This document shows, in pieces, positions 7,709-16,471 of a stretch of DNA of 64,000 nt; position 1 is the stretch's first letter, and each line of letters begins with the position of its first letter. The notes beneath the pieces were generated by a model. The model saw only the letters and a program-made list of their open reading frames with translations, ran no database searches and was not told the DNA's origin. Origin of the DNA: CBDBJK01 sp965206395 (GTDB taxonomy: Bacteria; Chloroflexota; Dehalococcoidia; Lucifugimonadales; CATOSD01); the NCBI GenBank assembly GCA_965206395.1, contig CBDBJK010000008.1, positions 61,651 through 125,650 on the forward strand. Reading direction: 5' to 3'. A program made the translations under genes and the position numbers.

Positions 7709-7803
7709 CATCCTAACCTTCTCCTCCGACATAAGTATCGGAGTCCGGTGCGTCGGACCGTCAAGGGAGAAGGAATTATCCTCCTCTCCCCTGGCGGGAG
7801 AGG
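7709..7803. repeat. Composite nested palindromic repeat
   Basis: The outer half resembles the 6226 repeat (CACCCTCATCCTAACC ... GGGAGAAGG). Inside it, at 7724-7760, sits another unit made of two small hairpins, CTCCGA...TCGGAG and GTCCG...CGGAC. A further hairpin CCTCTCCC-CTGGC-GGGAGAGG follows at 7783-7803. The inner unit recurs, inverted, inside the DnaC-like gene at 61972-62007. Confidence 0.75.
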
Positions 7804-7867
7804 ATTGAGGTGAGGGGGATACTCAGTTTGGATGTTAATTTATGTACTTTTGAATCAGGAGGATGAT

Positions 7868-9139
7868 TTGACCACTAGAACAGGTAATGGAGATGTAAAA
7901 GACCTTTCGCTCGCCAACGAAGGCATTCGCCGCATTGAGTGGGCAGCCAGAGAGATGCCCGTGCTGCGACAGATACGCGAGCGATTCGCCAAGGAACAGC
8001 CATTGAAGGGATTGCGTATCGCGGCGTGTCTGCATGTGACCACCGAGACGGCGAACCTCGTCCTCGCGCTGAGAGACGGCGGCGCTGAGGTTACGATATG
8101 CGCCAGCAACCCCCTCAGCACTCAGGATGAGACTGCCGCCGCGCTGGTGGCCGAGTACGGAATCGCCACATACGCCATCAAAGGCGAGGACACAGACACC
8201 TACTATCGGCATCTGACCGCGGCCCTCGAAGCCAAGCCGAACCTGACCCTCGACGACGGGGCCGACCTGGTGGCTATGCTTCATTCCACCCGAACCGACC
8301 TTCTGGAACAGGTTGTCGGTGGCACCGAGGAGACGACTACGGGCGTGATTCGCCTCAAGAGCCTCGCCGAAGCGGGCAAGCTGAAGTATCCCATCATCGC
8401 CGTGAACGACGCCGACACCAAGCACTTCTTCGACAACCGCTATGGAACGGGCCAGAGCACGCTGGACGGCATCACGCGAGCTACAAACGTCCTCTGGGCT
8501 GGAAAGAATGTTGTGATGGCCGGCTATGGCTGGTGCGGCAAAGGCGTCGCTTTGCGGGCCAAGGGCATGGGCGCTCACACCATCGTCACCGAAATAGACC
8601 CCATCCGCGCCCTGGAAGCGGTCATGGACGGACACGAGGTAATGTCGATGCAGGATGCCGCCAAAATAGGCGACATATTCATTACCCTCACGGGCGGCAT
8701 GAAGGCCGTTGGTCGCGCGCACATCGAAGCGATGAAAGACGGGGCCATCATCGCCAACAGCGGTCACTTCAACGTCGAGATAGACATAGGGGCCATGGAG
8801 GAGCTAGCGGACGGTAAGCAAGAGGTCAGGCCATTTGTGGAGGAGTACCTCATGGGCGATGGCAGGCGGCTATTCCTTCTGGGTGAGGGACGCCTAATCA
8901 ACCTCGCCGCCGCCGAAGGCCATCCCTCGGCTGTAATGGACATGAGCTTTGCGAATCAGGCATTGTCAGTTGAGCATCTAAGTCAGGTGGCACACACGCT
9001 GAGTCCGCAGGTTTACGTAGTGCCGCGAGACATCGATGAAGAGGTTGGAAGGCTAAAATTGCAATCAATGGGAGTCACCATAGACACGCTCACACAAGAG
9101 CAACAGGACTATCTGGCAAGCTGGGAAGTGGGGACGTAA
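7868..9139 (+). CDS. ahcY: S-adenosyl-L-homocysteine hydrolase
   Basis: This NAD-dependent enzyme splits SAH into homocysteine and adenosine, relieving methyltransferase inhibition. At about 423 residues it is the short form without the roughly 40-residue insertion of eukaryotic/proteobacterial enzymes. Seen are HVTTETANL (about 53-61), the active-site stretch KYPIIAVNDADTKHFFDN with the Lys/Asp pair, the NAD glycine loop GYGWCGKGVALRAKGMGA, and the C-terminal NLAAAEGHPSAVMDMSF. TTG 7868 is chosen because AGGAGG lies 5 bases upstream (7857-7862); an in-frame ATG at 7832 lacks a good RBS. It is followed by a thioesterase and metK, giving a coherent SAM cycle. Confidence 0.96.
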   Translation: MTTRTGNGDVKDLSLANEGIRRIEWAAREMPVLRQIRERFAKEQPLKGLRIAACLHVTTETANLVLALRDGGAEVTICASNPLSTQDETAAALVAEYGIATYAIKGEDTDTYYRHLTAALEAKPNLTLDDGADLVAMLHSTRTDLLEQVVGGTEETTTGVIRLKSLAEAGKLKYPIIAVNDADTKHFFDNRYGTGQSTLDGITRATNVLWAGKNVVMAGYGWCGKGVALRAKGMGAHTIVTEIDPIRALEAVMDGHEVMSMQDAAKIGDIFITLTGGMKAVGRAHIEAMKDGAIIANSGHFNVEIDIGAMEELADGKQEVRPFVEEYLMGDGRRLFLLGEGRLINLAAAEGHPSAVMDMSFANQALSVEHLSQVAHTLSPQVYVVPRDIDEEVGRLKLQSMGVTIDTLTQEQQDYLASWEVGT

Positions 9140-9148
9140 GGAGGAAAT

Positions 9149-9583
9149 ATGGCGGATGCGCGGGTAAAGGAGTACTCGTTCTGCTTCGGCTGCGGGGCCT
9201 CTAACCCGATAGGCCTGCACCTGAAGTATCGAACAGGCGACAAATACCTGAAAACCGAGTTCATCCCCCGCGATGAACATCAGGGATGGCCGGGCATAGT
9301 GCATGGCGGAATCATCACTTCATTGCTCTACGAGGTGCTGGAGAATTTTCCGTACTACGAGGGCATAGTAGTCATGATGAAAAACATGGAAACGAGATTC
9401 CGCAGGCCCGCCAACATAGGCGAAAAGATAATTGCCAAATCGTGGCTCGTGGAACGAGCGGGGCGCAATATAAACATCTCCGCCACGCTTACTACCGAGC
9501 GAGACGAGTTGATAGCCGAAGGCAAAGCCGTGCTCGTAGAGCTAAATCAAGACAAGCTGGAAAAACTGGGGCTTGCTTCCTGA
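9149..9583 (+). CDS. Hotdog-fold thioesterase, PaaI-like
   Basis: A 144-residue single hotdog domain. The N-terminal SFCFGCGASNPIGLHLKY is the CFxCGxxNPxGLxL signature of the 4HBT/PaaI subgroup, and HQGWPGIVHGGIITSLLYE carries the conserved HGG that precedes the catalytic helix. Members hydrolyse acyl-CoA thioesters in the cytoplasm as tetramers. RBS AAGGAGG lies 5-11 bases before ATG 9149. Its place between ahcY and metK is odd for a CoA thioesterase and may only reflect operon packing. Confidence 0.88.
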   Translation: MADARVKEYSFCFGCGASNPIGLHLKYRTGDKYLKTEFIPRDEHQGWPGIVHGGIITSLLYEVLENFPYYEGIVVMMKNMETRFRRPANIGEKIIAKSWLVERAGRNINISATLTTERDELIAEGKAVLVELNQDKLEKLGLAS

Positions 9584-9656
9584 GCGCCTTTGCCACGATT
9601 CTAATGAGGCCCGTGTAACATTTCCATCGGGTCGTGATAAACAAGGAGGGTAGATA

Positions 9657-10904
9657 ATGGCCTTTAGCTTCACTAATTCACCATCGTATCTTTTTACTTC
9701 GGAGTCCGTAACAGAGGGGCATCCCGACAAGCTCTGCGACCAGATTTCGGACGCGATTCTGGACAACATCCTGGCCCGCGATCCTATGGCGCGCGTTGCC
9801 TGCGAGGTCTGCGTCACGACTGGCTTGGTGGTGGTAATGGGCGAGATTACCACCGAGACCTACGTGGACATTCCCGCGCTGGTTCGCCATACGATTCGAG
9901 ACGCAGGCTACGTCGATTCCTCTTACGGGTTCGACCATCAGTCCTGCGGAATTGCCGTGTCAGTTCACGAGCAGTCCCCCGACATCTCTCATGGCGTAAC
10001 GACATCGCTGGAGGTAAGAGGAAAGGACGGAAGCAACGGCGAATCAGTAGAATCTCTGGGCGCGGGCGACCAGGGCATGATGGTAGGCTTTGCCTCAAAC
10101 GAGACGACTGAGATGATGCCTCTATCCATCTCGCTCGCCCATAAAATCTGTCGCCGCATGAGCGAAGTCAGAAGAGAGGGACTGCTTCCCTATCTGCGAC
10201 CCGATGGCAAATCTCAGGTGACGGTCGAGTACGAATTCGGCGTGCCCAAGAGAGTGCACACAGTCATCATGAGTTCACAGCACAACCCTGAAGTGAGCCA
10301 GTCCGTTATAGAGCGAGACCTCATAGAGGAGGTCGCCAAACAGGTAATTCCCGCTGAATTGAGAGACCGAGACACCAGATACGTGGTGAATCCCTCAGGA
10401 CGTTTCGTAACAGGCGGCCCGGTTGGTGACACAGGCCTTACCGGTCGCAAGATACTTGTCGACACCTATGGCGGCTTCGCCAGGCACGGCGGTGGCGCAT
10501 TCTCAGGCAAGGACCCGACAAAGGTTGACCGCTCCGCAGCCTACGCAGCCCGATACGTCGCCAAAAACGTTGTGGCTGCTGGCATGGCAGACCGTCTGGA
10601 GATTCAGGTATCCTATGCCATCGGAGTCGCGGAGCCTATATCCATCTCGGTTGAGGCATTCGGCACAAACAAGGTCTCGGACGACAAGATTGTGGAGCTA
10701 ATCAGCAAGCACTTCGACCTCAGACCCGGCGCCATCATTCGAGACCTCAATCTGCGTGCCCCGATCTACAAGCAGACTGCCGCCTACGGGCACTTCGGGC
10801 GCGACGACCTCGATCTGCCCTGGGAGCGCACCGACAAGGCCTCTATACTCAGGCGGGAAGCGTTCATGGAGGAAACCGGAGAGTCACAGGCCGCAAGCTC
10901 GTAG
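9657..10904 (+). CDS. metK: S-adenosylmethionine synthetase
   Basis: This 415-residue enzyme forms SAM from methionine and ATP. Conserved blocks are TSESVTEGHPDKLCDQISDA (14-33) with the methionine/ATP-binding GHPDK, the GAGDQGMMVGFA loop (about 131-142), and the phosphate-binding GGGAFSGKDPTKVDRSAAYA (about 277-296). It is a full-length bacterial MetK, slightly longer than usual at the tail. RBS AAGGAGG precedes ATG 9657. The product SAM is the ligand of the riboswitch 5.6 kb upstream, but whether metK shares that transcript across the intervening repeats is not shown. Confidence 0.97.
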   Translation: MAFSFTNSPSYLFTSESVTEGHPDKLCDQISDAILDNILARDPMARVACEVCVTTGLVVVMGEITTETYVDIPALVRHTIRDAGYVDSSYGFDHQSCGIAVSVHEQSPDISHGVTTSLEVRGKDGSNGESVESLGAGDQGMMVGFASNETTEMMPLSISLAHKICRRMSEVRREGLLPYLRPDGKSQVTVEYEFGVPKRVHTVIMSSQHNPEVSQSVIERDLIEEVAKQVIPAELRDRDTRYVVNPSGRFVTGGPVGDTGLTGRKILVDTYGGFARHGGGAFSGKDPTKVDRSAAYAARYVAKNVVAAGMADRLEIQVSYAIGVAEPISISVEAFGTNKVSDDKIVELISKHFDLRPGAIIRDLNLRAPIYKQTAAYGHFGRDDLDLPWERTDKASILRREAFMEETGESQAASS

Positions 10905-10916
10905 AGAGGGTTTGAC

Positions 10917-12338
10917 ATGGCAATCAAGTTCGGGACAGACGGCTGGCGCGCACTGATAGCGGAGGAATACACCTTCGACAACGTTCGGCTCTGCGCCCAG
11001 GGGACGGCGGCATTTTTGAAGCAAGCGGGCCTTGCCTCTCGTGGCCTGATAGTAGGCTACGACACCCGCTTTGCCTCCGAGGACTTCGCGGCTGTCGTCG
11101 CCGAGGTCACGACTGCCAACGGCGTGCCGACGTTCTTGTGTGATAAGCCCGCCCCGACGCCCGTCGTCTCCTACAACCTCGTCACGCTCAATGCGGGAGG
11201 CGGGGCCGTAATCACGGCCAGCCACAATCCGGCGCGATGGAACGGCTTCAAGTACAAGCCCGACTACGGCGGCAGCGCCTCGCCGGAGGTCGTCGAGGAA
11301 TTGGAGGCGTTCATCGCGGAGGCAGTCGCCACGGGCAACCCGATGAGGATGACTCTCGCGGAGGCCACATCAAAAGGGCTGCTGGAATACATCGACCCGG
11401 AACCGGCCTACCTGGGCCACATTGCCAATCTGGTCGACGTGGGCAACATCAGGAACGCAGGCCTCAAAGTAGCGGTTGACTCTATGTACGGCGCGGGAGC
11501 CGGATATTTCAGCAAGCTCTTGACGGGAGGCTCGACAGAGGTCGTAGAGCTTCACGGCGAACGCAATCCGGCGTTTCCGGGCATGGCCCAGCCTGAGCCG
11601 CTCGCACACAACCTGGGTGAGCTAATGAACCTCGTTCCGAGCCAGTCAGCCGACATCGGCCTCGCCACGGACGGCGACGCCGACCGCCTTGGTGTTGTTG
11701 ACGAGAATGGCCGGTTCGTCACCACGTTAGAGTCCTTCGCGCTTCTATGCCTTCATCATTTGGAAGTCCTCAATCGCCGTGGCCCCCTCGTGCGCTCCAT
11801 AACCATGACCAGCATGGTAGACCGACTGGCCGAGATTTACGGCGTGCCAGTGTTCGACACGGAGGTAGGCTTCAAATACCTGGGGCCGGTCATGATGCGA
11901 GAGGACGCCTTACTCGCGGGCGAAGAAAGCGGAGGCTACGCCATTCAGGGCAACATCCCTGAGAGGGACGGCATTCTCAGCGGGCTGCTGATTCTGGACA
12001 TGATGGTGAGGACGGGCAAAACGGTCTCGCAACTGCTTGAAATGCTCGTCGAGAAAGTCGGCCCGCACCACTACGACCGCTGGGACGTCGAATTCGACCC
12101 GGAAGATCGGGCCGAGATTCACTCGCGTCTCAGGAGAGCCAGCCCCTCGACGTTGGCAGGAAAGCGGATCGACAAAATCGACACTAGGGACGGCTACCGA
12201 TTCGTGCTGGAAGGCGGCTACTGGGCGCTTGTGCGCTTCTCAGGCACCGAGCCTTTGTTGCGAATCTACGCCGAAGCCGAATCGCCCGACGACGTTGAAG
12301 CGCTTCTGGAAGAGGCGCGCGATATGGCCGGGGTGTAG
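10917..12338 (+). CDS. Phosphoglucomutase/phosphomannomutase family protein
   Basis: A 473-residue alpha-D-phosphohexomutase with the four usual domains. It has the active-site phosphoserine loop TASHNPARWNG (Ser102), the Mg-binding DGDADR (252-257), the sugar-specificity loop GEESGGYA in domain 3, and the C-terminal phosphate-binding RFSGTEPLLRIY. The sugar loop GEESGG and the length are compatible with phosphoglucomutase, phosphomannomutase or phosphoglucosamine mutase; the sequence alone does not decide. It starts 12 bp after metK, so it is probably co-transcribed. Confidence 0.9.
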   Translation: MAIKFGTDGWRALIAEEYTFDNVRLCAQGTAAFLKQAGLASRGLIVGYDTRFASEDFAAVVAEVTTANGVPTFLCDKPAPTPVVSYNLVTLNAGGGAVITASHNPARWNGFKYKPDYGGSASPEVVEELEAFIAEAVATGNPMRMTLAEATSKGLLEYIDPEPAYLGHIANLVDVGNIRNAGLKVAVDSMYGAGAGYFSKLLTGGSTEVVELHGERNPAFPGMAQPEPLAHNLGELMNLVPSQSADIGLATDGDADRLGVVDENGRFVTTLESFALLCLHHLEVLNRRGPLVRSITMTSMVDRLAEIYGVPVFDTEVGFKYLGPVMMREDALLAGEESGGYAIQGNIPERDGILSGLLILDMMVRTGKTVSQLLEMLVEKVGPHHYDRWDVEFDPEDRAEIHSRLRRASPSTLAGKRIDKIDTRDGYRFVLEGGYWALVRFSGTEPLLRIYAEAESPDDVEALLEEARDMAGV

Positions 12339-12466
12339 GCTCGGGTTTCAGTTCAAGGGCATCAGACTGGTAATGGCGATTGCCATTACCCTTCTCTAGC
12401 CCTCTCTCCTTTTTCTTCGGAAGGACTATAAGTGAGAGGACAGACCCAACAACCCCTCTCTTTGCC

Positions 12467-12497
12467 TTGGCGAAGTATCCCCGATTCCGGTTATAAT
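12467..12497 (+). promoter_or_regulatory. Putative polA promoter
   Basis: A perfect -10 hexamer TATAAT at 12492-12497 with a weak -35 TTGGCG at 12467-12472 (19-base spacer). The implied start near 12504 would leave about 24 bases of leader before ATG 12528, which is another reason to prefer that start over GTG 12510. Confidence 0.4.
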
Positions 12498-12527
12498 CGA
12501 ACATAACCTGTGTTTCGGGAGAGCGTC

Positions 12528-15314
12528 ATGACCTCTGGCGGCACTATGCCAATGTTCGAAGAAAAACCCTTGCTCATCCTCATAGACGGCAACGCCCTCG
12601 TGCATCGCGCCTGGCACGCCTTCAAGGAGCCTCTGAACGTGAGGGGCACAGGCGAAGAGGTGACAGCCGTCTTCGGCTTTCTGAACACCTTCCTCCGCGC
12701 GCTGTCCGACCGGAAGCCGACACACTGCGCCGTCACCTTCGACCTGCCCGCGCCGACGTTCAGGCATCTCGAATACAAAGAGTACAAGGCGCACCGTCCT
12801 CCGACGCCGCCAGAGTTGCGCCTTCAGTTCGGTCGCGTGCGTGAACTCGTCGAAGCCTTCGCCATCCCCGTCTACGAGATGGAGGGCTTCGAGGCCGACG
12901 ACGTTCTAGGCACGCTCTGTCGTCAGGCAGAGGAGCAGCAAATCGAAACGCTCGTCCTCACTGGCGACAGCGACATCCTGCAACTCGTCTCGCCCTGGGT
13001 GCGCGTCGTGCTGTCCTACGGCGCACAGAGGCAGAACGTGTACGACGAAGCAGCGGTTAAAGAGCGGTACGGCGGCCTTGGCCCTGAGCTAGTGCCGGAT
13101 ATCAAGGCCATTCAGGGCGACTCGTCCGACAACATTCCAGGCGTTCCGGGAATTGGCCCCAAATACGCGATTCGACTGCTATCCCAGTTCGGCACGCTGG
13201 AAGGCATATACGAGCATCTGGACGAGGTCACCCCCGCTAGATTCCAGCAGGCCCTCGAAGACAGCAGGGAAATCGCGAAACGCGGCAAAATGCTGACCAC
13301 AATCGTCAGAGAAGTGCCTCTAAAACTCGACCTCGAAGCCGCTCGCTTCTGGAACTACGACCGCTCGAAGGTCACCGAGTTTCTGAGGGAGCTTGAGTTC
13401 TTCAGCATGGTTCCTCGAATTCCGGCAGGGCAACTGGACAGTGAAACGGCTGAACCTGACCCCGTTGCCCAGGATAAGATGGAGGCTCACTACACGCTGG
13501 TAGACACCGAGGAAGCGCTCGAAACGATGGCGCAGGAGTTGAACACCCCCTCCGGTTTTTCGTTCGACACCGAGACGACTTCGACGAACGCTATGGCAGC
13601 CAAACTCGTTGGCCTGTCCTTCTCGATTGCGCCTGGACAGGGCTGGTACGTTCCCGTTGGGCATCTTGAAGGCAAGCAGGTTCCTATGGACGTTGTGCTA
13701 AAGCGGCTGGCCCCCCTCCTGGAAAGCGAGGAGATTCCCAAGGCGGCCCACAACGCAAACTACGACATGACAGTGCTGGAAAATCACGGGGTTCAGGTCA
13801 AAAACCTCCAGTTCGACACGATGCTTGCGGCGCACCTCGGCGGCAGAAAGTCAATCGGCCTGAAGGCGCTGGCGATGGATTGCCTTAACGAGGAGATGAC
13901 GCCGATATCCGAGCTAATCGGCACGGGGAAGAAGCAGATTACCATGGCGCAGGTGGCGATAGACAAGTCCGCTGACTACGCTGCGGCAGACGCCGATTTC
14001 ACCGAAAGGCTGCGCGGCATATTCGAGAAAGAGCTTGAGGAGAAAGAACTCAGAGGTCTGCTTGACACGGTCGAGATGCCGCTTGTCCCGGTGCTTGTGC
14101 GAATGCAGCGCAACGGCGTCGCCCTCGATGCGATGCTGCTGAACGAGATGTCGAGCGAGCTTGGCGAGCGTCTATTTGTAATCGAGTCAGGCATGTACCA
14201 ACTTATAGGCCATCAGTTCAACATTAACTCGTCGCAGCAGCTAGGCGACGTGCTGTTCAAGGAACTTAGGCTGCCGCCCACCAAGCGCACGCAGAAAGGC
14301 TTCTCCACCGACGCCGCGTCTCTGGACAGCCTCAAGGAGATGCTCGACCAGGGCAAGGGCGACGACGTTGACCCCAGGGCCTACGAGTTGCTTGACCAGA
14401 TTCTTGAGTATCGTCAGCTATCGAAGCTAAAGTCCACCTATGTCGACGCGCTGCCGTCGCTGGTGAACCAGAAAACAGGACGAATTCACACCAGCTTCAA
14501 TCAGACAGGCTCTGCAACAGGCCGGGTATCGAGCAACGACCCCAACGTGCAGAACATTCCGGTGAGGACGGAGCTTGGGCGGCGAGTGCGCAAGGCGTTC
14601 GTCGCAGAGAAAGCGCCGGAGTGGACGCTGCTCGCGGCGGACTACTCCCAGATTGAGCTTCGCGTCCTGGCCCACCTGTCCCAAGACCCCGCGCTTCTCG
14701 AAGCGTTCAAGAACAAAGAAGACATTCATTCTGCTACGGCGTCGTCGGTGTACAGCGTTGCCATAGACGAGGTAACGCCGGACATGAGGCGCATCGCCAA
14801 GATAATGAACTTCGGCGTAATCTACGGCCTCAGCCCCTTCGGGATTCGCCAGCAGACCGGCCTTACACCGGATGAGGGGGCTAAATTCATCGAAACCTAC
14901 TTCGGCAAATACCCCGGCATCCGCGAGTACATAGACGCCATCAAGGTCGAGGTCAAAGAAAAGGGGTATGTGGAGACGCTTCTGGGCAGACGGCGGTACA
15001 TTCACGAAGTCCGCTCAAGCAACCACAACGTCAGGTCTTCCGGGGAGCGGATGGCAATCAACATGCCGATTCAAGGGACGGCGGCGGACATAATCAAAAT
15101 CGCTATGATACGCATTCAAGAAAGGCTGGACGCCTTGAAGCTGCGCTCCCTGATGATAATCCAGGTTCACGACGAGCTAATCTTCGAAACGCCAGTCGAG
15201 GAACTTGAGCAGATGAAGGCCATCGTCATGGAGCTTATGCCGTCGGCGATGTCGCTTGCGGTGCCGCTCGAAGTAGAGCTAAAGACAGGCGACAAATGGG
15301 GCGACATGGAGTAA
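12528..15314 (+). CDS. polA: DNA polymerase I
   Basis: A 928-residue family A polymerase for Okazaki fragment processing and repair gaps. The N-terminal 5'-3' exonuclease has LLILIDGNALVHRAWHAF, GFEADDVLGTL and GDSSDNIPGVPGIGPK. The central 3'-5' exonuclease keeps its acidic residues: SFDTETTSTNAM (motif I), NANYDM (II) and YAAADADFTERL (III), so proofreading looks intact. The polymerase domain has ADYSQIELRVLAHLS (motif A), RRIAKIMNFGVIYGLS (B, O-helix) and QVHDELIFE (C). ATG 12528 follows CGGGAGAG; an in-frame GTG lies at 12510. Confidence 0.96.
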   Translation: MTSGGTMPMFEEKPLLILIDGNALVHRAWHAFKEPLNVRGTGEEVTAVFGFLNTFLRALSDRKPTHCAVTFDLPAPTFRHLEYKEYKAHRPPTPPELRLQFGRVRELVEAFAIPVYEMEGFEADDVLGTLCRQAEEQQIETLVLTGDSDILQLVSPWVRVVLSYGAQRQNVYDEAAVKERYGGLGPELVPDIKAIQGDSSDNIPGVPGIGPKYAIRLLSQFGTLEGIYEHLDEVTPARFQQALEDSREIAKRGKMLTTIVREVPLKLDLEAARFWNYDRSKVTEFLRELEFFSMVPRIPAGQLDSETAEPDPVAQDKMEAHYTLVDTEEALETMAQELNTPSGFSFDTETTSTNAMAAKLVGLSFSIAPGQGWYVPVGHLEGKQVPMDVVLKRLAPLLESEEIPKAAHNANYDMTVLENHGVQVKNLQFDTMLAAHLGGRKSIGLKALAMDCLNEEMTPISELIGTGKKQITMAQVAIDKSADYAAADADFTERLRGIFEKELEEKELRGLLDTVEMPLVPVLVRMQRNGVALDAMLLNEMSSELGERLFVIESGMYQLIGHQFNINSSQQLGDVLFKELRLPPTKRTQKGFSTDAASLDSLKEMLDQGKGDDVDPRAYELLDQILEYRQLSKLKSTYVDALPSLVNQKTGRIHTSFNQTGSATGRVSSNDPNVQNIPVRTELGRRVRKAFVAEKAPEWTLLAADYSQIELRVLAHLSQDPALLEAFKNKEDIHSATASSVYSVAIDEVTPDMRRIAKIMNFGVIYGLSPFGIRQQTGLTPDEGAKFIETYFGKYPGIREYIDAIKVEVKEKGYVETLLGRRRYIHEVRSSNHNVRSSGERMAINMPIQGTAADIIKIAMIRIQERLDALKLRSLMIIQVHDELIFETPVEELEQMKAIVMELMPSAMSLAVPLEVELKTGDKWGDME

Positions 15315-15397
15315 GCGCGTCTGTTCAGCCAGATTTCTGCGCAAAAAGATGCGCTTCCAGTTGACTACCGAGCCGAGTCTGATTATTCTTAATAGAT

Positions 15398-15445
15398 GCG
15401 GGAATAACTCAGCGGTTATAGCTCCTGCCTTCCCAGCAGGAAGTG
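15398..15445 (+). pseudogene. Truncated tRNA-Gly-like 5' half
   Basis: GCGGGAATAACTCAGCGG resembles an acceptor 5' strand plus D arm, and CCTGC-CTTCCCA-GCAGG is a good anticodon stem-loop (anticodon TCC). The sequence then runs into unrelated DNA: no T arm and no acceptor 3' strand follow. It sits seven bases before the intact tRNA-Gly, suggesting a partial duplication or replacement at this locus. Confidence 0.6.
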
Positions 15446-15451
15446 AAGAGC

Positions 15452-15527
15452 GCGGGGGTAACTCAATTGGTAGAGTTCCACCCTTCCAAGGTGGCTGTTG
15501 CGAGTTCGAGTCTCGTCCCCCGCTCCA
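15452..15527 (+). tRNA. tRNA-Gly (TCC)
   Basis: Acceptor GCGGGGG (15452-15458) pairs with CCCCCGC, followed by T and encoded CCA (15525-15527). Anticodon stem CCACC/GGTGG holds loop CTTCCAA, anticodon TCC, decoding GGA (and GGG by wobble). The T arm GCGAGTTCGAGTCTCGT is intact. The 3' half is repeated at 16472-16510, marking the gene as an integration target. Confidence 0.94.
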
Positions 15528-15555
15528 CTCATCATCAAATTCCGGGAGAGTCGAA

Positions 15556-15702
15556 GTGGATAGAGAAACAATAGAGAATCAAAAACATACCCATACATTA
15601 GGTCTCAGTGAAGGTGAATTGGCAAGTGTCATTACCAAGCAAGTGCGTGAAGCTCTACCCCGTTTTGTCGATGGCCTAGAAGGGGAAATGTCACATACAT
15701 AA
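15556..15702 (+). CDS. Small hypothetical protein, 48 aa
   Basis: GTG 15556 follows GGGAGAG about 8 bases upstream. The product starts MDRETIENQKHTHTLGL and is hydrophilic. In the adjacent frame, reading on past its stop, the sequence KVAAVNELSEELGKIIAGA continues to TAA near 15790, so a single frameshift would give a protein of about 76 residues. That suggests either decay or a sequencing indel. No family recognised. Confidence 0.4.
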   Translation: MDRETIENQKHTHTLGLSEGELASVITKQVREALPRFVDGLEGEMSHT

Positions 15703-15873
15703 GGTTGCCGCCGTAAATGAACTCAGTGAGGAATTGGGCAAGATAATTGCAGGGGCAATTGCTCTCGCTCTGGCAAACGCAGATGGATAAAGCTATAATA
15801 GAAGGTGAAGGTCATCCAGCTAGAGAACAGCCGAATGGAGCAAGTGGTCCCCCCTGACAGGGTAGGAGAAAAC

Positions 15874-16206
15874 ATGACCGAGAATATATTACCACTACCC
15901 GATCCGATAGGTGGACTGCTTGCTGCCCTTGCCGGTGGAGTCGCTGGTGGAGCCTTAGGGTATGGCGTCGGCCATTCTCAAGGCGTCAATCTGGGATATA
16001 ACCAACGGGATCAGGAACTTATGCCCTTTATAGATTCGTTGCGAAGGGACATTATCGAGGAGCGCAGGCTGAGACAGATTGCTCAGAGAAACGTCGTTGA
16101 CTACTACGAGCAATTGGAGGCCGAGCGAAGGGCAATAACCATAATCAATGACAGGGTCGCCAAGTTAGAGGAGCTATTGGCCGAAAACGAGATTGAGATT
16201 CCCTGA
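15874..16206 (+). CDS. Membrane-associated coiled-coil protein
   Basis: A 110-residue product. Start ATG 15874 is set by TAGGAG about 6 bases upstream; longer in-frame starts lack an RBS. Residues about 11-35 form a glycine/alanine-rich hydrophobic stretch (GGLLAALAGGVAGGALGYGVG) like a glycine-zipper membrane segment. Residues 45-108 are strongly charged and heptad-like (RRDIIEERRLRQIA, YYEQLEAERRAITI, VAKLEELLAE), predicting a coiled coil. Such small membrane/coil proteins are common in phages and satellites. No specific function can be assigned. Confidence 0.55.
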   Translation: MTENILPLPDPIGGLLAALAGGVAGGALGYGVGHSQGVNLGYNQRDQELMPFIDSLRRDIIEERRLRQIAQRNVVDYYEQLEAERRAITIINDRVAKLEELLAENEIEIP

Positions 16207-16274
16207 TAACATTGGTTTGGACCGATCTGCTTTGATTTCTGGTAGAAAGCCTTTTAGGGTAGAGCACGCAAAAT

Positions 16275-16385
16275 ATGGAAGAAGCCCTCGAAAAACTGAC
16301 ATTAACGGTGGTGGGTGGAATACTCACTTATTTTTGCGTTGCAGGGATTCAGAATATCTGGAGCAAGAAAAAAAAAGTTTGCTGA
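16275..16385 (+). CDS. Single-span membrane peptide, 36 aa
   Basis: Begins MEEALEKLTLTVVGGIL and ends with a lysine-rich tail (SKKKKVC) after about 18 hydrophobic residues, which fits one transmembrane helix with a positively charged cytoplasmic end. No clear RBS. It follows the coiled-coil protein inside the putative tRNA-Gly element and could be a holin-like or anchoring peptide. The evidence is its composition only. Confidence 0.35.
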   Translation: MEEALEKLTLTVVGGILTYFCVAGIQNIWSKKKKVC

Positions 16386-16471
16386 AATTAGCAAACTAGG
16401 TGTGAGACTGCTAATCCGTAGAAACATTCGTTCTCGTGATTGCCCTTAACCAACTACTTAATCAACAAAAA

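Noticed and set aside
6226..7803. Palindromes at 6.2 and 7.7 kb considered as a CRISPR array
   Set aside because: There are no regularly spaced direct repeats with unique spacers; the units are inverted repeats scattered between genes, and no cas genes are present.
7835..8767. 310-codon minus-strand ORF opposite SAH hydrolase
   Set aside because: Antisense shadow of a strongly conserved enzyme; composition rich in Gly/His/Val as expected from reversed codons.
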